NCBI GenBank assembly: GCA_023417165.1
Contig: JAEZGD010000027.1
Span: 1-5,807, forward strand
Length of the DNA stretch: 5,807 nt
Direction of reading: 5' to 3'
Source: Planctomycetota bacterium
Lineage (GTDB): Bacteria > Planctomycetota > Planctomycetia > Pirellulales > Pirellulaceae
The notes below the pieces were generated by a model. That model made no database searches, was not told the origin of the DNA, and saw only the letters and a list, made by a program, of their open reading frames with translations. Positions 1-4,845 of the stretch are shown here, one piece after another; position 1 is the first letter of the stretch, and every line of letters starts with the position of its first letter. Made by a program: the position numbers and the translations under genes.

Positions 1-1
1 C

Positions 2-1081
2 GATAGCGACACGACCGCGACCAAAGGTCCCGCGACGCTGTATACCCAAGGCACGTCGCGATTTCATGCCCGCAAGATGCTCTCGATCGATCGCCAAGGC
101 TTGCGCGTCTGGCGCTCGCAGGCGGAAGTCGATACCGACAGCCAGTTGACCGACATTGCCACCGACTTTGACGCGTTGCCGTTTGTCGGTATGTTCGCCC
201 GCGCGATTGCCCGGCAGGAGCACGACGAGCAGTACTCGATCGCCAAGTACGAAATCAAGGGCCGCGTGGCCGCTAAGGCCGAACACCGCTTCGATCACGA
301 AGTTAACCACCAACTGGCCGAGGCGGAACGCGAATTCGTCACCAAGCTGTACGAGCCGCTGGAACGCCTGAAGCTGGAACCGTCTGCGGTCGACTTGCGC
401 ACCACACGCGAGCAACTGATTGCTCGCTACCGCATCGCGGGTCAGCAGCAGTTGGCTGCGTACACGCCGCGCCCGGCTGCCTCGGAAAGCAGCGTGCTCA
501 ACGTGCAACTGCATCAGTCGACGCTCAATAACGTGCTGGAGCAATTGCAGCTTGCAGGTCGACGCACGGACTTGGCCACGTTGTATCAAGACCTGGCCAA
601 GACATTTAACCAAACAGTGAAGCAGGAGACGCTGGACGAGCTACCCGAAGATGTGACCGTGCAATTCGCCGATCATGATCCAGTGCGGGTGTTCTGTGAC
701 GATGGTCGCCTGCTGCTGATCATCAAATTGGCGGAACTTTCGCAAGGGCGCGAGCGGAAGTGGAAAAACTTCACGGTGCAGGGCTACTATGTGCCCAGCT
801 ACGAAACGCTGGATGCCAAGCTCGTGCGCGAAGGCACGATCGAGCTGATGGGCGAACGGTTGAATTTCCGCGATCAGATCGCGCTGCGTGGCATTTTCAC
901 CAAGGTGCTGGCGAAGGATCGCAGCTTTAATTTGGTGCATGCCAAGCTGGCCAGCGATCCGCGTTTGCAATCGTTGATGATCGAGCAGTTCGCGATTGAC
1001 GATGGTTGGATCGGCCTATCGATTGCACACGCCAAAACCGATCCCTCGCGCGTGGCGGGAAAGAAGCGGACGCAGAAATAA
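2..1081 (+). CDS. Conserved-type protein of unknown function, C-terminal part (5' end outside the window)
   Basis: The frame is open from the first complete codon at position 2 with no stop, so the ATG at 77 is probably an internal Met and the gene begins to the left. About 359 residues are visible, ending in a TAA at 1079-1081. No catalytic motif, heme site, membrane segment or known domain is recognisable. The visible part starts with a Gly/Thr/Ser-rich, beta-like stretch. A charged helical region follows at window positions of roughly 230-450, rich in Glu, Arg, Ala and Gln and possibly coiled-coil. After it come a Leu/Gln-rich helix (LHQSTLNNVLEQLQLAGRR) and a mixed alpha/beta C-terminal domain containing DDGRLLLIIKLAELSQG. 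The tail is basic (KKRTQK). From memory it resembles large planctomycete proteins annotated only as hypothetical; this is unverified. It converges on the kinase gene with 18 bases between the stop codons and shares no operon with its neighbours here. Confidence 0.85.
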   Translation, partial: DSDTTATKGPATLYTQGTSRFHARKMLSIDRQGLRVWRSQAEVDTDSQLTDIATDFDALPFVGMFARAIARQEHDEQYSIAKYEIKGRVAAKAEHRFDHEVNHQLAEAEREFVTKLYEPLERLKLEPSAVDLRTTREQLIARYRIAGQQQLAAYTPRPAASESSVLNVQLHQSTLNNVLEQLQLAGRRTDLATLYQDLAKTFNQTVKQETLDELPEDVTVQFADHDPVRVFCDDGRLLLIIKLAELSQGRERKWKNFTVQGYYVPSYETLDAKLVREGTIELMGERLNFRDQIALRGIFTKVLAKDRSFNLVHAKLASDPRLQSLMIEQFAIDDGWIGLSIAHAKTDPSRVAGKKRTQK

Positions 1082-1099
1082 GGTGGCGCGAGGCCGAAG

Positions 1100-2485
1100 C
1101 TACCAGCCATCTGGCGCGGCGCTATCGTCCGCCTCGCCACCGACAGTGCCGTAGCCCGTCAATGGCTCGGGATGCCACGAGTACACGTCGCCGTTGACGG
1201 GCGGCGGCAAACGCGTGGTTTGATGTTCGTGTTGCACCTGGTTGTGTTCGATTTCGACCTGCTGCAAGAATCGCCGCAATTGCTCGACGCGCGGGCGGTG
1301 ACGCGGATCGTGGTGCACGCAACTGAGCAGCACCTCGTGCAGCGGACTGTCGCCTGGTATGAGCCGCTCGCCTGACCACTTGCCCGGCAAATGGCGTGTG
1401 AGGGCGTAAATGGCGGTTTGCCCTAAGGCATAGACATCGACGGCGCTGGTGATGGGCGTCGCGAACGGGCAGCCCAACTGCTCAGGAGCGGCGAAGCCAA
1501 GCGTGCCAGGACGACGTTCGCCCTCGCGCGTTTCTGTAACGGGCTCGGCGAGGTTAACGCCGATGCCAAAGTCAATGAGCTGCGTCTGCCAGCCGTGACT
1601 ATCGCAACGCAGCAAGATGTTGCCAGGCTTGACGTCGCAATGCGCGATACCGGACTGGTGAACCGTCTCCAGAATGTCGAGCACGCTGAGTAGAATGCAA
1701 CGTAGGTTTGGCCATGAAATCGCGCCGCACTGCGCAAGGTACTGTTGCAGGCTCATGCCATCGAAGTACTCGGTCACACAGTATGGACCGTGATGGCGGT
1801 CGGAATCTACATAGCCAGATTCACGCACGCGCGGCACGCCGGGATGCGAGAGGCTGCGCAGCAGTTGCACTTCGTGAAAGACATCGCGCGGCCATTGATC
1901 GACCGCTTTGCGTGCCAGCGCTTTGACCACCACCAGGGTGCCAGTGGCCAGGTCGCGACAGAGATAGGCTTCGGCAAAACCGCCCACTCCTAGCATTCGC
2001 AGCGGTTCGTAATGCGCGACAGGGAAGGGGACTTCATACGGCGCTTCGCACGCCAGCATTTGCACGGCTTCTAGCGCTGCCGCCCAGGCATGCGCCGCAA
2101 GGGCAGCGAGTCGCCAGTTTTGCACCGCGACGCGACGTGCGTCAGACTGCGAGGGAATGGCATGCGCCGCGGCTCTTAACAGCGGCCAGCTATAGCGGTA
2201 ATGTCCGGCGACTGCGGCCACCACGCCCAAACGATGCGCGAGCGCCGGCGGCGCGGTATCGAGCAGCGGTTCGAAATCAACATCCAAGCAGCGGCGCACC
2301 CGGTCGCGCACTGGCACATCGGTCAATCGCCCGAAATCGCCCGGGCCCAAGCGCAGACGCACTCCCACGCCCAGCACATCGCTAAACGCGATGGCGTCTT
2401 CGTACCAGGGTTGCCACTTTGCCGCCACGGCGCGACGCTCAAGCTCTAGGTCCAGCGCACCATGATCGTGGGCAGAGTGTTTCAT
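1100..2485 (-). CDS. Cytosolic Hanks-type serine/threonine protein kinase with a unique N-terminal region
   Basis: A 461-residue protein kinase that should transfer phosphate from ATP to Ser/Thr of unknown targets. Motifs appear in canonical order: Gly-rich loop LGVGGFA (165-171), ATP-binding Lys188 in VVVK, helix-C Glu205 in FHEVQLL, hinge near CVTEYFDG (236-243), catalytic loop HCDVKPGN (282-289) with Asp284, Lys286 and Asn289, DFG at 305-307, APE at 333-335, Asp350 in DVYALG, and the late Arg397 in RHRPR. Only the HRD Arg is missing, replaced by Cys283. Residues 1-160 precede the kinase fold, are Ala/Arg/Leu-rich and mostly helical-looking, and match nothing I recognise. Residues 411-461 are a short polar tail. 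No signal peptide or membrane segment is visible, and no PASTA-like domain. ATG at 2483-2485 is the only usable start before the upstream in-frame stop; there is no clear Shine-Dalgarno site. It lies 139 bases downstream of the RmlD-like gene on the same strand, with its own promoter candidate. Confidence 0.95.
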   Translation of the reverse strand: MKHSAHDHGALDLELERRAVAAKWQPWYEDAIAFSDVLGVGVRLRLGPGDFGRLTDVPVRDRVRRCLDVDFEPLLDTAPPALAHRLGVVAAVAGHYRYSWPLLRAAAHAIPSQSDARRVAVQNWRLAALAAHAWAAALEAVQMLACEAPYEVPFPVAHYEPLRMLGVGGFAEAYLCRDLATGTLVVVKALARKAVDQWPRDVFHEVQLLRSLSHPGVPRVRESGYVDSDRHHGPYCVTEYFDGMSLQQYLAQCGAISWPNLRCILLSVLDILETVHQSGIAHCDVKPGNILLRCDSHGWQTQLIDFGIGVNLAEPVTETREGERRPGTLGFAAPEQLGCPFATPITSAVDVYALGQTAIYALTRHLPGKWSGERLIPGDSPLHEVLLSCVHHDPRHRPRVEQLRRFLQQVEIEHNQVQHEHQTTRLPPPVNGDVYSWHPEPLTGYGTVGGEADDSAAPDGW

Positions 2486-2540
2486 GAACGCAGCCGTCGA
2501 AGAGAAGGGTCCGGCGGGAACACCAGGCGGAGCCGCTCGA

Positions 2541-2570
2541 ATTATAGTGACCGCTGCGCTCGGTCAGCAA
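2541..2570 (-). promoter_or_regulatory. Candidate sigma-70-type promoter for the kinase gene
   Basis: On the minus strand a perfect -10 hexamer TATAAT lies at 2541-2546. TTGCTG at 2565-2570 (3 of 6 to TTGACA, with the conserved TTG) precedes it by an 18-base spacer. The predicted transcription start near 2534 would leave a leader of about 50 bases before the kinase ATG. The -10 match is strong for a GC-rich genome; the -35 match is weak. Assignment to the kinase is inferred from position. Confidence 0.5.
2548..2566. repeat. Inverted repeat inside the candidate kinase promoter (possible operator or hairpin)
   Basis: Minus strand TGACCG-AGCGCAG-CGGTCA: two perfect 6-base arms around a 7-base centre, filling the space between the -35 and -10 candidates. 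The position suits a repressor or regulator site. If transcribed from upstream, it could also form a small RNA hairpin, but no T-run follows, so it is a poor intrinsic terminator. No regulator family is assigned. Confidence 0.4.
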
Positions 2571-2624
2571 CGCTTTCTCGGTAGATATTCTCTCGCGTGT
2601 GGCTCTCTCTCCCGGCGGCATTGG

Positions 2625-3671
2625 TTACCTCGCACGTGCGGCGCGAGGCTTGGGCAGTGGCAAATGCGGCCGCCGCGGATTGCGATACAGAATCTTCGAC
2701 AATAGCTCCGGAGAGCCTGGCTCGTCAGCGGGCCGTTCCCAGTGCCAGTCCCGATGCGTTGGCACGAATTCTGGGTGTAGGGGCCACGGATCGAATGGAT
2801 CGAAACCGAGGGCCGTGACCAGCTTGGACGAGTTCATCGAAACATCGCCGGCGCGCGGCGGAATGGGACCGGCTTCGTGACGCAGGCAACCCATGAGGTG
2901 TGCTGGATCGTAACCGCCGACGCGATTGATCACCTGCGCGATCTCGTACAGGCTTAGCCGCTGTGGCCCACCTGCGTGATAGATCCCAGCGAGCTGGCGG
3001 GCCAGCACCGCGGCGAACAGCGGATTCATGCAATCGGTGTAAGTCGGCGTGCGCACTTCGTCGAAGTACAGCGTGGCTGGCTTTTGCTTCTTGAAACGCG
3101 ATTGAATCCAATCGATCGCGCCGGCGTGGCCGTTGAAGCTGATTCCCATCGGCAGCGAGATTCGCAGAATGCAAGCGGCTGGGTAATCGCTTTGAATGAT
3201 CTGCTCGGACTCGGCCATCGTCTTGCCATAGATCGTCACGGGATCGACGTGGTCGTGTTCGAAGTGATTGCCGCCGCGAGTGCCGCCAAACACCAGATCG
3301 ATTGACAGGTGCACCAAGCGCGCGTTGTGCTGGTTCACGGCATCCAAGAGATTGTGCACGCTGATCACGTTGATGCGGCGCGCCATCGCAGGATCAAGCT
3401 CACACGACTTGAGCTTGCATGTCCCTTCGCAATTCAGCACCGAACGAATGCCATACTCATCGAACAAACGCAGCATCCCTTCGCGGTCGTCGGTGTCGCA
3501 AGGCACAATGCCATCGCCTGCCAAAGGCCAGTTATCGCTGCGGCGCGTACCGATCACCTGGTTGCCATACAGGTGACGAAAGTAGTGAAACGCGTTATAG
3601 CCCGCCACGCCAGCGACACCGGTAATCAGTAGCGGCAGTGGTACCTGCGCCGAAGTTCCATTCACACTCAT
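2625..3671 (-). CDS. RmlD/MAT2B-like NAD(P)-binding sugar-nucleotide reductase family protein, probably with a degenerate active site
   Basis: A 348-residue extended SDR-type protein. Residues 14-24 give a beta strand plus the dinucleotide loop T-G-x-x-G-x-x-G (LLITGVAGVAG). The layout then follows dTDP-4-dehydrorhamnose reductase (RmlD) and the related MAT2B: LNCEGTCKLKSCE (79-91), HLSIDLVFGG (121-130), VTIYGKTMAESE (145-156), and a C-terminal substrate-side segment DEVRTPTYTDCMNPLF (204-219) followed by GIYHAGGPQRLSLYEIAQ. RmlD enzymes reduce the 4-keto group of dTDP-6-deoxy-sugars using a Thr-Tyr-Lys triad. Here Tyr148 is kept, but the Thr/Ser position reads Ile124 and the Lys of Y-x-x-x-K reads Met152, so ordinary reductase chemistry is doubtful. 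The last 30 residues form a Pro/Arg-rich basic tail beyond the usual family end. ATG at 3669-3671 is preceded by a weak purine-rich site (AGAGA). It lies 64 bases downstream of the SDR gene, probably in the same transcript. The family call is firm; the substrate is unknown. Confidence 0.88.
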   Translation of the reverse strand: MSVNGTSAQVPLPLLITGVAGVAGYNAFHYFRHLYGNQVIGTRRSDNWPLAGDGIVPCDTDDREGMLRLFDEYGIRSVLNCEGTCKLKSCELDPAMARRINVISVHNLLDAVNQHNARLVHLSIDLVFGGTRGGNHFEHDHVDPVTIYGKTMAESEQIIQSDYPAACILRISLPMGISFNGHAGAIDWIQSRFKKQKPATLYFDEVRTPTYTDCMNPLFAAVLARQLAGIYHAGGPQRLSLYEIAQVINRVGGYDPAHLMGCLRHEAGPIPPRAGDVSMNSSKLVTALGFDPFDPWPLHPEFVPTHRDWHWERPADEPGSPELLSKILYRNPRRPHLPLPKPRAARAR

Positions 3672-3675
3672 AGCG

Positions 3676-3738
3676 TCTCTACTAACTCTTCTACTCTTTT
3701 CTTCTTACTGCCCACTCACCACTACTCACTACCCACTA
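3676..3738. repeat. Low-complexity, G-free CACTA/TACT-rich tract between the two SDR-fold genes
   Basis: Of 63 plus-strand bases only one, at 3710, is G. The right part consists of related units of about 7 bases (CACCACTA, CTCACTA, CCCACTA, roughly 3717-3738). The left part is TACT/CTTCT-rich. On the transcribed minus strand this becomes an almost C-free G/A/T leader running into the weak ribosome-binding site of the RmlD-like gene. It fills nearly the whole 64-base gap and its right end supplies the TAG stop of the SDR gene. Its composition is unlike the surrounding genes. Confidence 0.6.
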
Positions 3739-4503
3739 TATATGCGCCAGCCAGCCGCCATCGGCGTAGATGATCTGCCCGGTGATGAAGTCGGACGCCG
3801 CCGAGGCAAGGAACACCGCCACGCTGGCTAGGTCTTCCGGCGTCCCCCAGCGACCGAGCGGGCAGCGATCGACTACCCACGCGTGGAACTTCGGATCGTC
3901 GACAAGCGGCTTCGTCAGCGGCGTCTCGATATAGCCGGGCCCGATGGCGTTCACCAGAATGCGATGCTTCGCCCAGTCGAGTGCGAGCGCTTTCGTCAGC
4001 AACAGCACACCACCTTTCGTCGCGCTGTAAGGCGACGTGCCGGGGCGGCTGGCCGAACACATCAGCGAGCCGATGTTCACGATCTTACCAGGCTGCTGCG
4101 CGGCGATGCGCTCCTTGGCAAACGCCTGACTGAGTGCAAAGACGCTGGTCAGGTTCACATCGACCACGGTCTGCCAATCATCGAGCGTCAGGCTTTCGGC
4201 CGGCCCACGCCGCGACATCCCAGCGTTGTTCATTAGGATGTCGATCGGACCATGTTCTTGCACCACGGTCGGATACCAGTCGGCGATCGCGTTGGCGTCC
4301 GCCAGGTCAAAGGCCGCTGTGCGGATGCGTCGGCCCAGCGGTGCGAGTTGTTCCGCCGCCGCCGCCAAGTCCGCTTCGCTACGAGCGACCAACACCACAT
4401 CGGCTCCCGCTTCGACCAGCCCGCGCGCGATCCCCAAGCCAATCCCCCGACTGCCGCCGGTGACCAACGCCTGCTTACCATCGAGCCGAAAGCGGTCTTG
4501 CAT
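3736..4503 (-). CDS. Classical short-chain dehydrogenase/reductase (SDR), gluconate-5-dehydrogenase/FabG-like
   Basis: A 255-residue classical SDR, normal family length, with the complete motif set: cofactor loop TGGSRGIG (15-22), NNAG (92-95), Asn117 in DVNLTS, Ser146, Tyr159 and Lys163 (Y-S-A-T-K, Tyr 13 residues after Ser), and NAIGPGYIETPL (185-196). The C-terminus GRWGTPEDLASVAVFLAS...ITGQIIYADGG is typical of the family. Arg19 in the loop and Arg41 after the second strand favour NADP(H) over NAD(H). The overall feel is of sugar/polyol SDRs such as gluconate 5-dehydrogenase, but FabG-like ketoacyl reductases cannot be excluded. The frame extends to a GTG at 4545, adding 14 residues. I prefer the ATG at 4501-4503 because it places the cofactor loop at the usual distance, has an AGG about 8 bases upstream, and lies downstream of a candidate promoter. 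It is the first gene of a leftward pair with the RmlD-like gene and is divergent from the beta-propeller gene. Confidence 0.93.
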   Translation of the reverse strand: MQDRFRLDGKQALVTGGSRGIGLGIARGLVEAGADVVLVARSEADLAAAAEQLAPLGRRIRTAAFDLADANAIADWYPTVVQEHGPIDILMNNAGMSRRGPAESLTLDDWQTVVDVNLTSVFALSQAFAKERIAAQQPGKIVNIGSLMCSASRPGTSPYSATKGGVLLLTKALALDWAKHRILVNAIGPGYIETPLTKPLVDDPKFHAWVVDRCPLGRWGTPEDLASVAVFLASAASDFITGQIIYADGGWLAHI

Positions 4504-4519
4504 ACATTCGCCTGAAGGA

Positions 4520-4544
4520 TGGGTTGCGCGAGCTACAAAACCCA
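4520..4544 (-). repeat. Inverted repeat just upstream of the SDR start
   Basis: Arms TGGGTT (4520-4525) and AACCCA (4539-4544) flank 13 bases. If transcription starts near 4540 only part of it would be in the SDR mRNA; with an earlier start it could fold just before the ribosome-binding region. Arms this short with a loop this long can arise by chance. Confidence 0.15.
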
Positions 4545-4546
4545 CC

Positions 4547-4555
4547 AGTTTAGCA
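4547..4555 (-). promoter_or_regulatory. Candidate extended -10 promoter element for the SDR gene
   Basis: The minus strand reads TGC-TAAACT: a TGn extension plus a hexamer matching TATAAT at 4 of 6 positions. It predicts a start near 4540 and a leader of about 37 bases to the ATG at 4503, leaving the alternative GTG at 4545 untranscribed. No -35 hexamer sits at standard spacing (the nearest TTGAAA is 22 bases away), so this is tentative. Confidence 0.22.
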
Positions 4556-4584
4556 AGTCACACATCGCCGAGTTTTTCAACATG

Positions 4585-4599
4585 GCGACATTCTGTCGC
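4585..4599. repeat. Perfect 15-base palindrome, operator-like
   Basis: GCGACA-TTC-TGTCGC has two perfect 6-base arms around three bases. It sits about 45 bases upstream of the predicted SDR transcription start, a plausible place for a dimeric regulator. As RNA the three-base loop would also allow a tight hairpin. No family could be assigned. Confidence 0.35.
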
Positions 4600-4686
4600 G
4601 CTCGTCGCAATTCCTGTCCTTGACGACACTTAAGGCGCATTTCTGAGCCCCATTTACCATCGTGTTTGATGAATAACTCCCTTTCG

Positions 4687-4711
4687 CGGGTGCCGTGTCA
4701 CCACCCGTTTT
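4687..4711 (+). terminator. Terminator-like hairpin followed by TTTT upstream of the beta-propeller gene
   Basis: CGGGTG (4687-4692) and CACCCG (4702-4707) can pair around a 9-base loop and are followed directly by TTTT and then GATTGTT on the plus strand. The stem is short (6 bp) and the T-run modest. No plus-strand gene lies immediately upstream, so it would end a short unannotated transcript, act as an attenuator in a long leader, or be coincidental. Confidence 0.28.
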
Positions 4712-4720
4712 GATTGTTCA

Positions 4721-4743
4721 TCGCCGAGCGCAGCGCCCGGCGA
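4721..4743. repeat. GC-rich inverted repeat sharing a core with the kinase-promoter repeat
   Basis: Arms TCGCCG (4721-4726) and CGGCGA (4738-4743) surround AGCGCAGCGCC. The dodecamer CCGAGCGCAGCG at 4724-4735 also occurs on the minus strand at 2552-2563, within the inverted repeat of the kinase promoter. It could be a DNA site or an RNA hairpin. Confidence 0.3.
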
Positions 4744-4769
4744 GCGCGCAATTGGGGGAGGGCTGCACA

Positions 4770-4802
4770 ATGTTAAACGAGACGAGCGTGCGGTTAGAAT
4801 AG
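4770..4802 (+). CDS. Possible 10-residue leader peptide upstream of the beta-propeller gene
   Basis: An ATG at 4770 begins the micro-ORF MLNETSVRLE, ending in TAG at 4800-4802. It is preceded at ideal spacing by GGGGGAGG (4754-4761), the strongest Shine-Dalgarno-like sequence in the window and much better than that of any full-length gene here. It ends 43 bases before the beta-propeller ATG. No codon run suggests classical amino-acid attenuation. It conflicts with the promoter candidate at 4773-4800, which would start transcription after it; it matters only if the real promoter is further upstream. Chance is a serious alternative. Confidence 0.18.
   Translation: MLNETSVRLE
4773..4800 (+). 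promoter_or_regulatory. Candidate promoter for the beta-propeller gene
   Basis: TAGAAT at 4795-4800 matches TATAAT at 5 of 6 positions. TTAAAC at 4773-4778, 16 bases upstream, is a poor -35 (3 of 6). The predicted start near 4807 gives a leader of about 40 bases before the ATG at 4846. The -10 is reasonable for a GC-rich genome; the -35 is weak. Confidence 0.3.
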
Positions 4803-4845
4803 GCTCGCCGCGCCCGCCCTGCTTTCCCCCAGTGGAACTTCCTTC

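Larger units (their letters stand above)
2486..2624. other. Spacer between the RmlD-like gene and the kinase gene
   Basis: 139 non-coding bases separate two genes that both read leftward. The kinase-proximal half holds a perfect TATAAT and an inverted repeat on the minus strand, annotated separately. The half next to the RmlD-like stop is purine-rich on the minus strand (GAGAGAGAG, then GAGAGAAT). I see no convincing intrinsic terminator after the RmlD-like TAA, so read-through into the kinase gene is possible. Confidence 0.6.
4504..4845. other. Divergent intergenic region with several inverted repeats
   Basis: 342 bases lie between the divergently read SDR and beta-propeller genes, so promoters for both should be here. 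No protein-coding gene of normal length is supported. Visible structure: a 6-base inverted repeat in the presumed SDR leader, a 15-base palindrome (4585-4599), a hairpin followed by four Ts (4687-4711), a GC-rich inverted repeat (4721-4743), a micro-ORF with a strong ribosome-binding site (4770-4802), and promoter-like hexamers at each end. The decamer CATCGCCGAG occurs twice, at 4563-4572 and 4719-4728. Confidence 0.7.

Noticed and set aside
77..79. ATG at 77 as the start of the first gene
   Set aside because: The frame is open to the window edge through 25 further codons of similar character, with no ribosome-binding site near 77, so the true start is almost certainly upstream.
1082..1130. 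Bidirectional terminator between the convergent first two genes
   Set aside because: The 18-base gap and flanks contain only 3-4 base complementary segments and no T-run on either strand.
1708..1993. Plus-strand open frames opposite the kinase gene
   Set aside because: They lie antisense to the kinase Gly-rich loop, helix C and hinge codons, so sequence constraint is explained by the kinase.
3309..3632. Plus-strand open frames opposite the RmlD-like gene
   Set aside because: Several overlapping antisense frames of similar length are normal in GC-rich coding DNA; their translations are low-complexity and unlike any family, while the minus strand has clear SDR motifs.
4226..4633. A 135-codon plus-strand open frame opposite the SDR gene
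   Set aside because: It is mostly antisense to a well-supported SDR gene, is Ala/Ser/Arg-rich as expected from a GC-rich shadow frame, and shows no motif.
4563..4728. Direct repeat CATCGCCGAG (4563-4572 and 4719-4728) as att-like sites or an element boundary
   Set aside because: Only 10 bases long, with no integrase, transposase or other mobile gene between the copies; chance or a weak regulatory motif is enough.
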